DNA of 43,834 nucleotides from Desulfobulbus elongatus DSM 2908 (GTDB taxonomy: Bacteria > Desulfobacterota > Desulfobulbia > Desulfobulbales > Desulfobulbaceae). The notes beneath the pieces were generated by a model, which ran no database searches, was not told where the DNA came from, and saw nothing but the letters and a program-made list of their open reading frames with translations. The DNA is taken from NCBI RefSeq assembly GCF_000621145.1, contig NZ_JHZB01000031.1, positions 1-43,834 on the forward strand. The letters run 5' to 3'. Shown piece after piece: positions 16,621 through 26,491 of this stretch (within the stretch, counting starts at the first letter, position 1; every line of letters starts with the position of its first letter). The translations under genes and the position numbers were made by a program.

Positions 16621-17538
16621 ATGATCCTGCTCGACGCCCTTTTCCCGGTCCTGGCGCTGATCCTGTTCGGGGCGGCGGCCAAGCACCGGCGACTCATCGA
16701 CGGGGCTTTTCTCCGGACCTCGGATCGACTGGTCTACTTCGTCTTCTTTCCCCTGATGCTCTTCTGGAAGATCGGCTCGGCCCCGCTGCATGTCGACGAC
16801 GGCTGGCGCTCTCTTTCGGCCTCGATCCTGGCGGTGGCGGCGATCTGCGGCCTCAGCCTGCTCTATATCCGCTGGCGGCCGGTGGCCCCGTTCCAGGCCG
16901 GCTCCTTCAACCAGGGCTGCTACCGTTTCAACACCTACATCGGCATGGCGGTGCTGATCAACGCCTTCGGCGAGGCCGGGGTACAGTTGTACGGCATCCT
17001 CATCGGCCTGATCATCCCGGTCGTCAACGTGCTCTGCGTCGCGGTGCTGATCTGGTACGACACCGGCGACGGCACCGGCAACCGCCTTTCGACCACCGTC
17101 AAAAACCTGGTGGCCAATCCGCTGATCCTGGCCTGCGTCGGCGGCATCGTCTACGCCCGGACGGTCGGCTCCTTTCCCACGCCGGTGGACAACACCCTCA
17201 AGCTGATGTCCCAGGTCACCCTGCCCCTGGCCCTGTTCTCCGTCGGCGGCAGCCTCACCTTCGCCAGTCTCCGGAACAACATGGGCCTGGCTCTCGCCGC
17301 GGCCGGCTTCAAGCTGGCGGTGCTGCCGCTGCTGGGCCTGATCTGCCTCTGGCTGTTCGGGGTCACCGGCCTGGCCTGGAAGGTGAGCATGCTCTTCTTT
17401 GCCCTGCCCACCTCCACCGCCATCTACATCCTCTCCTCCCAGTTGCACTCCGACACCGAGCTGGCCTCGGCGGTGATCGTCGTGTCGACCCTGTTCTCCT
17501 TCGGTTCCATGGCCCTGGTGCTCCTGATGGCGGCATGA
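16621..17538 (+). CDS. AEC-family (auxin efflux carrier) transporter
   Basis: 305 aa of almost entirely hydrophobic sequence, consistent with about ten membrane helices. The conserved AEC features are an N-terminal LILFGAAAKHRRLID segment, the glycine/asparagine-rich QAGSFNQGCYRFNTYIG segment in the middle, and two helix repeats of five. Family members export or exchange organic acids or amino acids (malate carriers are an example), but the substrate cannot be read from sequence. It stands alone, ending 25 bases before the convergent small membrane protein gene. Confidence 0.9.
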   Translation: MILLDALFPVLALILFGAAAKHRRLIDGAFLRTSDRLVYFVFFPLMLFWKIGSAPLHVDDGWRSLSASILAVAAICGLSLLYIRWRPVAPFQAGSFNQGCYRFNTYIGMAVLINAFGEAGVQLYGILIGLIIPVVNVLCVAVLIWYDTGDGTGNRLSTTVKNLVANPLILACVGGIVYARTVGSFPTPVDNTLKLMSQVTLPLALFSVGGSLTFASLRNNMGLALAAAGFKLAVLPLLGLICLWLFGVTGLAWKVSMLFFALPTSTAIYILSSQLHSDTELASAVIVVSTLFSFGSMALVLLMAA

Positions 17539-17563
17539 TGGCGGCCGGCGACCCGGCGGAGGT

Positions 17564-18061
17564 TCAGCGTTCCAGAACCTCGACCAGGGTCACGGCGGTG
17601 AACAGCCACTGGCCGTCGATCCTGGCCATTTCGACCCGGACTTCCTGGACATCGGCCACGGGGTCTCCCGTGCCCTGCCCGCTCAGGCGGAGGGTGCCGT
17701 GCAGCGCGGCGGTCCCGTTGTCGATGCGGTCGATGACGATGTCGTGCAGCGACACCCGCACCCGGGCGAACGAGGTGCGCACCAGGACGATGCGATCCTG
17801 GATCTGTTTGCGGGAAAAGGAACCGGCGTGGCGTGTCGATTCCACCGTCAGTTGGCAGGGATCGTCAAACAGGGCGGCAAGCTGTGCTGCCCTGACCAGG
17901 CCGTCCATCGGCTGTTCGGCCTCGTCCTTCGACCCCATCTCCTCGACCAGGGCCAGTTGCCCGCGGATCGCGCGCTCATCACCCGGCCAGAAGCGGTAGG
18001 CCGCCACGGCCGCGACGAACGCAACCACGACAGCGACGACGATCGTTCTGCCATTCACCAC
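17564..18061 (-). CDS. Membrane-anchored protein, NTF2/SnoaL-like, coupled to signal peptidase
   Basis: 165 aa. An N-terminal helix (residues 6-24, ending at AAYRFWPG) anchors it to the membrane with the rest outside the cytoplasm. The remainder alternates helix and strand and ends with ARIDGQWLFTAVTLVEV, a pattern typical of small NTF2/SnoaL-like or DUF4440-like domains. I have no function to give. The start overlaps the signal peptidase stop by seven bases, so the two are translated together. Confidence 0.72.
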   Translation of the reverse strand: MVNGRTIVVAVVVAFVAAVAAYRFWPGDERAIRGQLALVEEMGSKDEAEQPMDGLVRAAQLAALFDDPCQLTVESTRHAGSFSRKQIQDRIVLVRTSFARVRVSLHDIVIDRIDNGTAALHGTLRLSGQGTGDPVADVQEVRVEMARIDGQWLFTAVTLVEVLER

Positions 18062-18552
18062 AGCACCCCTCCCGCGATCCGCGCGCGCTCCACCTGCCCC
18101 ATCTGATGCCGTTCCAGCGGAACGGCACGGTTGTCGCCCACCACGTAGACCTTGCCCGGCTCCACCCGGCGCGGGGCCAGGTTCCAGTCCGAGGGCGACC
18201 GGATATACGGCTCCCGCACCATGGCGTTGTTGACGAACAGGGCGCCGTTGCGGAATTCGACCGTATCGCCGGCCAGCCCGACGATCCGCTTGAGCAGCAT
18301 CACCCGCTGGCCGGCAAAACGGATCGCCACCACATCGCCCCGGCCTGGTTCGGCAAACAGGTAGCGGCCGCGCCAGCAGAACGCGAACCCGCCGTCCCGG
18401 TAGGTCGGCTCCATGCTTTTCCCCTCGATGCGGAGGGGAATCAGGACCTGGGTGAACACCGCCGTGGCCGCCAGGGCCACCAGGAGCAGGCGCAGCAGAA
18501 AGCGCCGGTTCAGCTCCGGGAACAGAAAACGGCGCAACGGTGCCACTGTCAT
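18055..18552 (-). CDS. lepB: Signal peptidase I
   Basis: 165 aa. One N-terminal membrane helix (about residues 19-37) leads into the S26 catalytic domain. The nucleophile is S46 in GKSMEPTY; the general-base lysine is K88 in MLLKRIVGLAGDTVEF; the VVGDNR box is also present. The enzyme releases secreted proteins from the membrane by cutting their signal peptides. It is shorter than the Escherichia coli protein and lacks its second membrane helix and extra domain, as is usual for compact bacterial versions. A secretion-rich genome may have several copies; which one is the main enzyme is not shown here. It is co-translated with the following membrane-anchored gene. Confidence 0.92.
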   Translation of the reverse strand: MTVAPLRRFLFPELNRRFLLRLLLVALAATAVFTQVLIPLRIEGKSMEPTYRDGGFAFCWRGRYLFAEPGRGDVVAIRFAGQRVMLLKRIVGLAGDTVEFRNGALFVNNAMVREPYIRSPSDWNLAPRRVEPGKVYVVGDNRAVPLERHQMGQVERARIAGGVLW

Positions 18553-18693
18553 GGGATGGTACGCCTGTCCCGGACGGCGACCTGAACCGAACGGTTCCCG
18601 GCCGCCACGGCCGTGGCGGCCCTGCCGGTTCCGGGAAAAAACGCGGGTGAAGGCGGCATGCCGCCCTGGATGTACATCAGCCTTCTCCTTTGG

Positions 18694-18966
18694 TCAACGG
18701 GCAGCGCCCTTGTATCCGCGGCCAGGCCGCCTGCTCCTGCCGCCCGATGGTGCCGCATGGTAGCACACCTTCCCCCGGAAATCCGCAAAAAGGCGCACAG
18801 GGGACGGCCGCGCCAGGCCGGCAGCACGCACCCGCAACACGATCGGCGGGCTGCCGGCCATGAGCCGGACCCCGATGGAATCGTCATAAAAAAACGCCAC
18901 GGGAATCTCCTCGCCATTTCCTCCGCCTCTGGTATATTCCATCGAAACCATTTCCCGCCCATTACC
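18694..18966 (-). CDS. Possible small hypothetical protein
   Basis: An open frame of about 90 codons on the minus strand contains [20 protein letters not shown] and [13 protein letters not shown]. Third-position GC is high, as in real genes here. Two overlapping frames compete: an ATG preceded by GGCGGAGGAA opens another frame, while a GTG preceded by GAGGAG opens this one. No family is recognised. It is divergent from the antiporter gene and precedes lepB. It may not be real. Confidence 0.3.
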   Translation of the reverse strand, partial: GNGREMVSMEYTRGGGNGEEIPVAFFYDDSIGVRLMAGSPPIVLRVRAAGLARPSPVRLFADFRGKVCYHAAPSGGRSRRPGRGYKGAAR

Positions 18967-19010
18967 CGGGCACATCCTTGTACTTTTTTGTTTTTTCCCG
19001 AGCCGGCGCC

Positions 19011-21035
19011 ATGGGCATCACCACCGACATCATTCTTCTGGTCCTCACCGCTTTTTTCTGCGGCCTCCTCATGCAGCGGCTGCACCAGCCGCTTATTCTC
19101 GGCTACATTCTCGCCGGGGTGATTCTCGGCCCGCACACCGGCGGCATGACCATCCAGGAGGTCCATGAGATCGAACTGCTGGCCGAAATCGGCGTCGGTC
19201 TGCTGCTCTTTGCCCTGGGGCTGGAATTCTCGCACAACGACCTGAAACCGGTCAAATGGATCGCCCTGTTCGGCACCACGCTCCAACTGGCGTGCACCAT
19301 GGGGCTCGGCATCGGCATCGGCCGGCTGATGGGGTGGGACGGCAAGACCTGCGTCTGGTTCGGCGCCCTCATCTCCCTGTCGTCGACCATGGTGATCCTC
19401 AAGACGCTGATGAACCAGGGCTGGCTCGGCACCCTGTCCAGCAAGGTGATGATCGGCATGCTGATCGTGCAGGACCTGGCGGTGGTGCCGATGATGATCA
19501 TCCTGCCGCTGATGAACGATCCGGCCGCGGGCCTGGTTTCGCTCGGCCAAGCCGCGGTCAAGGCCACCCTGTTTCTGACCTGCATGTTCGTGCTCGGCAT
19601 CAAGCTGCTGCCCTGGCTGATGCGGCAGATCGCCAAACTCGGCTCCCGTGAGCTGTTTCTCCTGGCCATCATCACCATCGGCCTGGGCATCGGCTACGCC
19701 ACCTACCTGGTCGGCCTGTCCTTTGCCTTCGGCGCCTTCATCGCCGGCATGGTGCTCAACGAGTCCGACTACGGCCACCAGGCCCTAAGCGACATCATTC
19801 CCCTGCGCGACGTCTTCGGCCTGCTCTTCTTCGCCTCGGTGGGCATGCTGCTCGACCCCAGGTTCCTTTTCCACCATTTCGGCACCATCCTGCTGCTGGT
19901 CATCCTGGTCAGCCTGGGCAAGGGATGCATTTTCGCCGCGGTCTCATGGCTGTTCCGCTATGGCAACGTCATCCCCATCGCCGTGGGCCTGGGCCTGTTC
20001 CAGATCGGCGAATTTTCCTTTGTCCTGGCCCGGATCGGGTTGGCGACCGGCTCCATCAGCACGGACCTGTACAACATGGTCCTGACCACCGCCGTGCTCA
20101 CCATGATCCTGACCCCGGTGGTCTCGGGGCAGACTTCCAGGTTGTATGCCCTGAAAAAGAAGTGGTTCCAGAAGGAGCCGCTGGAATCGATCAATTTTCC
20201 CGAACAGGGCTTCGAAAAACACGTGGTGATCGCCGGCGGCGGCCGGGTGGGGCTGCAGATCGCGACGACCCTGCATCGCCTGAGCATCCCCTTCGTGATC
20301 ATTGAACTGGATCAGCGGCGGATCGAGCAGGCCAAACAGGCCGGATACGCCGTGGTCTACGGCGACGCCAGCCACGAGATCGTCCTCAATGCGGCGTCGC
20401 TGGCCACGGCCTCCCTGCTGGTGGTCACCATTCCCGGCATGGTCGAATCGCAGGGAATTGTCGCCCATGCCCGTGAGTTCAACAGCGCGATCCCCATGGT
20501 GGCCCGGCTCTCCGACCCCGATTTCCTCGATGTTTTCAACGAACTCAAGGTGACCGACCTGGTCTACCCCGAGCTGGAGGCCGGCCTGGAAATGACCCGG
20601 CAGGCCCTGCTCGCCCTGCATGTGCCGGTGACCGAAATCCACCGTCAGACGGAAACGCTGCGGCGCGAGTATTATTCCACCAAGGTGCGCCAGGACAACC
20701 CCTACCAGACCCTCACCCAATTCCGCGCGGCCGAGCAGCAGTTCGACCTTGAATGGCTGACGGTTCCGCCGGGCAGTTCCCTGCACGACAAAACCATCGG
20801 CGAATCCGAGATCCGCAAGAAGACCGGGGCCTCGGTGGTCGGCGTGCTCCGCGACGGCCACCTGGAGCCCAATCCCGGCCCGCAGTACCGCTTCCAGGAA
20901 AAGGATCAGGTGGCTCTCATCGGCTCCGGCAAGGCCAGGGACGCCTTTCGCGCCAACTTCCTCGTCCCGGAAGTCGCCTTCGCTCCCCAGCCCGCGGAAG
21001 AAGCGGGGCATATCGCGTTCGATACCGCCGCGTGA
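19011..21035 (+). CDS. CPA2-family monovalent cation:proton antiporter with RCK domains
   Basis: 674 aa. About twelve membrane helices (residues 1-375) form a Na+/H+-exchanger-type domain beginning with [21 protein letters not shown] TrkA-N nucleotide-binding domain follows ([18 protein letters not shown] near residue 405), then a TrkA-C domain (about 585-660). The layout is that of KefB/KefC-type and related potassium/proton antiporters, where nucleotides bound to the RCK part gate exchange. I start at the ATG at 19011 because the upstream TTG at 18978 would add hydrophobic residues not usual in this family. No ancillary KefF/KefG-like quinone oxidoreductase gene is adjacent. Confidence 0.93.
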   Translation: MGITTDIILLVLTAFFCGLLMQRLHQPLILGYILAGVILGPHTGGMTIQEVHEIELLAEIGVGLLLFALGLEFSHNDLKPVKWIALFGTTLQLACTMGLGIGIGRLMGWDGKTCVWFGALISLSSTMVILKTLMNQGWLGTLSSKVMIGMLIVQDLAVVPMMIILPLMNDPAAGLVSLGQAAVKATLFLTCMFVLGIKLLPWLMRQIAKLGSRELFLLAIITIGLGIGYATYLVGLSFAFGAFIAGMVLNESDYGHQALSDIIPLRDVFGLLFFASVGMLLDPRFLFHHFGTILLLVILVSLGKGCIFAAVSWLFRYGNVIPIAVGLGLFQIGEFSFVLARIGLATGSISTDLYNMVLTTAVLTMILTPVVSGQTSRLYALKKKWFQKEPLESINFPEQGFEKHVVIAGGGRVGLQIATTLHRLSIPFVIIELDQRRIEQAKQAGYAVVYGDASHEIVLNAASLATASLLVVTIPGMVESQGIVAHAREFNSAIPMVARLSDPDFLDVFNELKVTDLVYPELEAGLEMTRQALLALHVPVTEIHRQTETLRREYYSTKVRQDNPYQTLTQFRAAEQQFDLEWLTVPPGSSLHDKTIGESEIRKKTGASVVGVLRDGHLEPNPGPQYRFQEKDQVALIGSGKARDAFRANFLVPEVAFAPQPAEEAGHIAFDTAA

Positions 21036-21290
21036 GGCGGGGAGAGCCCCGCCGCATCCCGTGTCCGCCGCCGAACACCACCGCGCGAAGTATTTGCAGG
21101 GATCGCTGCGGTGTGGTACGAAAGAATTCCTTGTTGCGTTTCCCATGCCAATCTCTTCGACGTCTCTGCAGCGCTTTTTTCCCGACAGCGGCCACCAATC
21201 CGGCGATTTTCCCGTCAGCCCCGACCCCGCTGACCGCGGTCCTGCCGCCGTCTTCGGGCATCCGTATCCGTTCCCATCAGGCAAACCCGT

Positions 21291-24200
21291 ATGCATTCCA
21301 TCAACTATCGCGAAATTCCGTATAATTTCACCTCGGCCGACGACCGGCTGATCATCAACCACCTCTTCGGCCCCGCGGTCTGGGACGACCTGGAGGAGCT
21401 GCGCAGCCAACGGGTCACCGGCCGTTCGGCCCGGCTGGTCATGCGCTGCATCGGCGATCTCTTCATCCTCCGGCGCAACCCCTTTCTCCACCAGGAACTG
21501 ATCGATTCGCCGCGCCGCCGCCGGTCGTTCTTCCGCACCATGAAGCAGGACCTCGATCTCATCGAGGAAACGGCGAAAAAAGTCAAGGTGGACGAGCGCC
21601 GGACCGGCCAGGTGGTCAACCTGGTCCATCTCTGCCGCGAACGGATGCGGCACCTGCACCGGGAGATCGGCGGCGCGCCGCGGACCAGGGCAACGATCCG
21701 CAAACGGCTCGGCGCCATCATCGGGGCCGATAACGTCTGCTTCGACCCCTTCAGCCTGATCAGCCACGCCACCGACGCCACCGACTGGCGGCTGCATCTG
21801 CCGGTGGCGGTGGCGCGGCCCGACCGGGAGGAACAGGTTCCCGCCCTGCTGGCCGCCATCGCCGAGCTGGGCCTGCACGTCATCCCGCGGGGCGGCGGCA
21901 CCGGCCTCACCGGTGGGGCCGTGCCGGTCAGCACCGGCTGCGTCATGATCAACACCGAGAAGCTCAACCGCATCCACGGGATCAACCGTCGCCCTTTCCA
22001 GCGCGATGACGGCACCAGCGCAGAGATGGCGGTGCTCCGCCTCGAGGCCGGAGTCATCACCCAGGACGCGATGCAGTACGCCGAGCAGCGCGGGCTCGTC
22101 TTCGCCACCGATCCGACCAGCGCCTGGGCCTCGACCATCGGCGGCAACATCTCGGAGAATGCCGGCGGCAAGACCGCGGTCCTCTGGGGCACGGCCATCG
22201 ACAATCTCCTGGCCTACACCATCGCCATGCCCGGCGCCGGCCTGGTGACCGTGCGGCGCGCCCATCATCCCATGCGGAAGATCATGCCCGCCGACCGAGT
22301 GGTGTTCGAGGTCTTCGACGCCGGCAATACGCTTCTGCGGCGCGTGGAGTTGCGCGGCGACGAGATCCGCAAGAAAGGGCTGTGGAAGGACATCACCAAC
22401 AAGGCCCTGGGCGGGCTGCCCGGCGTGCAGAAGGAGGGCACCGACGGGGTGATCACCTCCGCCGAGTTCATCCTCTACCCCGCCTACGAAAAGAAGCTGA
22501 CCTTCTGCCTCGAATTTTTCGGCCCGGACATGGACGAGGCCAGCAGGGTCATCGTCGAGATCTCGGAGCAGTTCGTCAACCGGGGCGAGGAGGCCCTGAT
22601 GGCGCTCGAGCATTTCGACGAGGAGTACATCCGGGCGATCAACTACAAGGTCAAGGCGGCGCGGAGCGAAGCGCCCAAGGCGGTGCTGCTCGTCGATATG
22701 GTCGGCCACACCACCGAGCAGGTCCTGCGGGGCAAGGCCGCCCTGCTCCGGCTTTTGGAGCGCTACGCCAACACGGAAATCTTCGTGGCCAGCGACGCCG
22801 ACGAGGCCGGCCGCTTCTGGCGCGACCGCAAGCGGCTCGGCGCCATCGCCGCCCGCACCAACGCCTTCAAGCTGAACGAGGACATTGTCCTGCCGCTGCC
22901 CACCCTGGCCGAATTCGCCCGTTTCGTCGACGCCACCAATGTCGAGGAGGACCGCTACAACCAGGAAACCGTGGTGCGCGACCTCCTGGCCTACCTGCAG
23001 ATCGCCGAGCCGGTCGAGGATCCCGACTGGCTGGAGGCCAAGATCCCCAAGGCGGCGGAACTGTGCGGCGCCGCCCTGACCGGCCTGGCCACCGGCACCG
23101 TCGAGGCGCTGCGCGGCGAGACCCACCTCAAGGCGCTGACCGCCGGCCTTCTGGAACTGTTCCGCGGCTACCCCCGGATCAGCGCCAACATCCGCCGCAT
23201 CGCCGAGGAGGTCCGGCAGCGGCGGATCATCATCGCCACCCACATGCACGCCGGCGACGGCAACGTCCATGTCAACATCCCGGTCTTTTCCAACGACCGG
23301 GCCATGATGCGGCGCGCGGCCGAAACCGCCGACGCGGTCATGGCCAAGGCCGTGGCCCTGGGCGGCGTGGTCAGCGGCGAGCACGGCATCGGCATCACCA
23401 AGATGAAATTCCTCGACCAACACCTGGTCGACCGCCTCGCCGCCTACCGCAGCCAGGTCGATCCGGCCGGGGTGATGAATCCCGGCAAGCTGGTCGACGC
23501 CGACATCATCGACCGGGTCTTCACCCCGTCCTTCAACCTGCTGGAACTGGAGGCGCGCATTCTCCAGCACGGCTCCCTCGAAACCCTGGCCAGCCGGATC
23601 TCGCAGTGCATCCGTTGCGGCAAGTGCAAAGCCGACTGCTGCGTGTTCTATCCGGGCAGCACCATATTCTTCCATCCCCGCAACAAGAACCTGGCCATCG
23701 GCTCGCTGATCGAGGCCCTGCTCTACGACATGCAGCGCTCGCACTTTCCGCGCTTCGACCAGTTGAAAAATCTCGAAGAGATCGCCGACCACTGTACCCT
23801 GTGCGGCAAATGCCTCAAGCCCTGCCCGGTGGACATCGACACGGCCCGGGTCTCCATCCTCGAACGCGAAATTTTAAGCGAGCGCGGCTACAAGCACACG
23901 CCCCTGCCCACCCGGCTGTCGCTGCACTACCTCAAGACCAGGAACCGGGTGTACAACCTGGTGTTCCGCAAGACCGTGGTCGAATGGGGCGCGAGCCTGC
24001 AACGGCTCGGCGCCGAGCTACTGCACCAGGCGCCCGCGGCGATGCGGGCCAAGCCCTGGCGGCTGGTCAGCCTGCTCAAGGCGCCGATGATGCCACCTTC
24101 GAAGAAAACGCTGCGCGACCTGCTGCCCCCGACCTCGCTTAACCAGGCCCTGGTGCTCGCCCCGCGGGAGCCGGTCGGCAAGACCGTCTTTTATTTCCCC

Positions 24201-24935
24201 GGCTGCGGGTCGGAACGGTTGTACGGCACCATCGCCGAAGCGGCCATCTACAGCCTGCTCGCCACCGGCGTCCGGGTGGTCCTGCCGCCGGCCCATCTGT
24301 GCTGCGGTTTTCCGGCCAGGGCCAATGCCAAGGCCAGAATGTACAGCGACGTGACCCTGCGCGACACCATCGTGCTCAGCCAGATCCGGGAGATGCTCGG
24401 CTATATCAGTTTCGACGGAGTGGTCGTCAGCTGCGGCACCTGCCGGGAGGCCCTGCACGACCTGGGCGCCGAGGCGATATTCGGCGGTGCCCTGGCCGAC
24501 GTCTCGTACTTCGTGCTCGAACTGGCGCCGGAACGGTTCGCCGCAACCGGTGCGCCATCGTATCTCTACCATGCCCCCTGCCACGATTCCCTTCAGGGCG
24601 AAGGGACGCTGATGCTCCGGCGGCTCGGGGCCAAGGCGGTTGCCGTCGCCGGCTGCTGTTCCGAGGCCGGCACCCTGGCCCTGTCCCGGCCGGACATCGC
24701 CGGGGCCATGCTCAGGCGCAAACGCGACCATCTCCGGGCAGCGACCGAAGGCCATCCGGGCCCGCACACCATTGTCACCAATTGTCCGTCGTGCATTTCC
24801 GGGTTGGGCCGCAACCGCGACCTCGCCGTCGAACCGCAGCATCTGGCCGTGCTGCTGGCCGAATCGCTCGGCGGCGCCACCTGGCGGCAGGAGTTGATCG
24901 GGCTGGTGCGGAACGCCGAGGTGATCACGTTCTGA
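21291..24935 (+). CDS. Giant FAD/FMN-binding oxidoreductase with DUF3683 and CCG domains
   Basis: 1214 aa. The N-terminal 120 residues match the DUF3683 region (INYREIPYNFTSADDRLIIN). Then comes a PCMH-type FAD domain with RGGGTGLTGGAV near 201, followed by the FAD-linked oxidase C-terminal domain ending in GVVSGEHGIGITKMKFLDQH. Two 4Fe-4S motifs (CIRCGKCKADC near 773; CTLCGKCLKPCP near 835) follow, then two cysteine-rich CCG domains (CCGFPARAN; CCSEAGTLALSR) as in HdrB and GlcF. It thus fuses GlcD-like dehydrogenase and GlcF-like electron-transfer parts in one chain. Oxidation of a 2-hydroxy acid such as D-lactate is plausible, but the substrate is not shown. It stands alone; a 16-bp hairpin follows its stop. 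Confidence 0.92.
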   Translation: MHSINYREIPYNFTSADDRLIINHLFGPAVWDDLEELRSQRVTGRSARLVMRCIGDLFILRRNPFLHQELIDSPRRRRSFFRTMKQDLDLIEETAKKVKVDERRTGQVVNLVHLCRERMRHLHREIGGAPRTRATIRKRLGAIIGADNVCFDPFSLISHATDATDWRLHLPVAVARPDREEQVPALLAAIAELGLHVIPRGGGTGLTGGAVPVSTGCVMINTEKLNRIHGINRRPFQRDDGTSAEMAVLRLEAGVITQDAMQYAEQRGLVFATDPTSAWASTIGGNISENAGGKTAVLWGTAIDNLLAYTIAMPGAGLVTVRRAHHPMRKIMPADRVVFEVFDAGNTLLRRVELRGDEIRKKGLWKDITNKALGGLPGVQKEGTDGVITSAEFILYPAYEKKLTFCLEFFGPDMDEASRVIVEISEQFVNRGEEALMALEHFDEEYIRAINYKVKAARSEAPKAVLLVDMVGHTTEQVLRGKAALLRLLERYANTEIFVASDADEAGRFWRDRKRLGAIAARTNAFKLNEDIVLPLPTLAEFARFVDATNVEEDRYNQETVVRDLLAYLQIAEPVEDPDWLEAKIPKAAELCGAALTGLATGTVEALRGETHLKALTAGLLELFRGYPRISANIRRIAEEVRQRRIIIATHMHAGDGNVHVNIPVFSNDRAMMRRAAETADAVMAKAVALGGVVSGEHGIGITKMKFLDQHLVDRLAAYRSQVDPAGVMNPGKLVDADIIDRVFTPSFNLLELEARILQHGSLETLASRISQCIRCGKCKADCCVFYPGSTIFFHPRNKNLAIGSLIEALLYDMQRSHFPRFDQLKNLEEIADHCTLCGKCLKPCPVDIDTARVSILEREILSERGYKHTPLPTRLSLHYLKTRNRVYNLVFRKTVVEWGASLQRLGAELLHQAPAAMRAKPWRLVSLLKAPMMPPSKKTLRDLLPPTSLNQALVLAPREPVGKTVFYFPGCGSERLYGTIAEAAIYSLLATGVRVVLPPAHLCCGFPARANAKARMYSDVTLRDTIVLSQIREMLGYISFDGVVVSCGTCREALHDLGAEAIFGGALADVSYFVLELAPERFAATGAPSYLYHAPCHDSLQGEGTLMLRRLGAKAVAVAGCCSEAGTLALSRPDIAGAMLRRKRDHLRAATEGHPGPHTIVTNCPSCISGLGRNRDLAVEPQHLAVLLAESLGGATWRQELIGLVRNAEVITF

Positions 24936-24936
24936 C

Positions 24937-24980
24937 CGTCCGTCCCGTGCCGCGGGCACTTCCCCGGCACGGGACGGACG
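24937..24980. terminator. Strong 16-bp inverted repeat between convergent genes
   Basis: CGTCCGTCCCGTGCCG (24937-24952) and CGGCACGGGACGGACG (24965-24980) are perfect reverse complements with a 12-base loop. It lies between the stop codons of two convergent genes and can serve both directions, though no T-run is present on either side. Confidence 0.65.
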
Positions 24981-24991
24981 CATGCCCGGTT

Positions 24992-25642
24992 TCAATAGAG
25001 GATCGTGTCGAGAACCGACGGGCTGGGAGGCAGCACCGGATTGATGGGATCATCGCCGGTGCCGTGCTTGAACTTGAGGCCGAGCAGGCGCAGGTTGTTG
25101 TCGTCCAGATAGAGCTTGTCTTCATAGACCGCCCTGATCGCCTGATTGCGGGGCGAAACCAGGCGGACGGAAAGATACATGACCCTGTTGGCCAGGGTAT
25201 AGGTGCCGACCACCACGGCCTGGGCCCGCTGGGTGGCGGCCGCCAGTTCCTGGATATCCCTGGTCAGCATGAGTTCCCCTTTGTACATCTGCACCAGCAG
25301 TTCGCGCCGCAGCTTGATCTCCCGGACGGCATACCCCCGCTTGACGAAGCCGGCGGTGATGTTGTTCTGAAAACTGCGGCCGAAATTCGAGGTGTCGTTG
25401 AGGTCGTCGTTGTTGACCAGGGTGGCGACCAGGATCGGCTGGTCGGGCTGCTGCGGGATCAACGGCGGCACCGGCCGACTGACGAGCGTCTCCGCCACCC
25501 GGTCACCCAGGGCGACGAGATCGATGTCGCCACCGAGGACCGGCTCCAGCCGGGTACCGTTGAACCGGCTGCATCCGCAGAGAACGAGCAGCGCCGCCAG
25601 CAGGAAACCGGGGAGCAGAACATGTCGGCCCATGCGCGTCAT
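24992..25642 (-). CDS. FlgO-family lipoprotein
   Basis: 216 aa. The signal peptide ends in a lipobox (LLAALLVLCGC), so the protein is lipid-anchored after cleavage. The mature part has the FlgO-domain pattern: ILVATLVNNDDLNDTSNFGR, a helix containing RELLVQMYKGEL, and AQAVVVGTYTLANRVMYLSV. FlgO proteins are outer-membrane lipoproteins first linked to flagella, but many homologues lie outside flagellar operons, as here, and their role is unknown. Its ATG overlaps the TGA of the preceding lipoprotein gene by four bases; without an independent ribosome-binding site, translation is probably coupled. Confidence 0.83.
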   Translation of the reverse strand: MTRMGRHVLLPGFLLAALLVLCGCSRFNGTRLEPVLGGDIDLVALGDRVAETLVSRPVPPLIPQQPDQPILVATLVNNDDLNDTSNFGRSFQNNITAGFVKRGYAVREIKLRRELLVQMYKGELMLTRDIQELAAATQRAQAVVVGTYTLANRVMYLSVRLVSPRNQAIRAVYEDKLYLDDNNLRLLGLKFKHGTGDDPINPVLPPSPSVLDTILY

Positions 25643-26352
25643 AGGGAGGTCTTCGTGGTTGGAACGGGACGAGGCGCCGCGTTCGTGCCGGTCAGCCGGA
25701 TCTCCGCCGCCGGCCCGTCCTGATGATAGTGCCAGTAATCGGCGCCGTTGATGCAATAGATGTCCGAAGAACGCATCACATACCGTTTCCCGTCGAGGAT
25801 CGAGGTGGTGATGATCACTTCGTACTGTCCGCTGGGCTGGTCGTTGGCGCGAACGACATCCACCGCCGCGGCGCCGGCGATCAATTCCCAGGGGGCATCC
25901 TCGATGACGACGATGCCGGCGGCCAGGACGGTCAGCACCCCCGGTTCGGGCCAGTCCCACCGGCGGCGGTCCGGGGGATGATACACGGCCTGCACCTTGT
26001 ACTCCACGGTCAGGTCGGCGTTTTCAGGCGAGGTCACGATGTTGACGCCGAAATTGACCAACTGCGTGGTCAACAGGTCGTTGAAGCCCTCGTCAAAGGG
26101 AAAGGTCCCGTCGGCACCGCACCTGCCCGGCGTGCCGCAACTGTGGCGGACATGCACCGAGGCGTGGACATACTGCTGCCGCATCAGTTCCTTGTTGATT
26201 CGGTCGGCGACGTGGTTGGCCAGCACGTTCCATTGCGCGACCGATTCGATTTCCTCCTGGCCGGAAAAGAAGGCGCCGTGCCCGCGCGTGCATCCTCCGG
26301 CCGCACATCCGACGGCGATCAGGAACAGCCACACCCATCCGTTTCGCATCAT
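25639..26352 (-). CDS. Uncharacterised lipoprotein, partner of the FlgO-like protein
   Basis: 237 aa. A signal peptide with a lipobox (AVGCAAGGC) gives a lipid-anchored exported protein. The body contains four further cysteines in RHSCGTPGRCGADG and YCING, strands alternating with helices, and a central hydrophobic segment (GVLTVLAAGIVVIEDAPW). I do not recognise the family; the overlap with the FlgO-like gene (four bases) suggests the two work in one envelope complex. Two adjacent ATGs at 26352 and 26349 follow a purine stretch GGGGGAA. Confidence 0.72.
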   Translation of the reverse strand: MMRNGWVWLFLIAVGCAAGGCTRGHGAFFSGQEEIESVAQWNVLANHVADRINKELMRQQYVHASVHVRHSCGTPGRCGADGTFPFDEGFNDLLTTQLVNFGVNIVTSPENADLTVEYKVQAVYHPPDRRRWDWPEPGVLTVLAAGIVVIEDAPWELIAGAAAVDVVRANDQPSGQYEVIITTSILDGKRYVMRSSDIYCINGADYWHYHQDGPAAEIRLTGTNAAPRPVPTTKTSL

Positions 26353-26491
26353 TCCCCCGCATGGTGAACAGTTGTACGATCCGCTGGTCTTCTCTTCGGA
26401 TGCATCTTGCCGGAACAATAGAAAAATGATCCCCGGCGCGGCGAAATCATGGCATGCGGTTGCCGGTGCCGGCCAATCGGTGGCGAGCGGG

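Noticed and set aside
19944-23792. Very long minus-strand open frame (about 1280 codons) opposite the antiporter and the DUF3683 gene
   Set aside because: It is an antisense shadow of GC-rich genes: no family motifs, no ribosome-binding site, and it crosses two well-supported plus-strand proteins.
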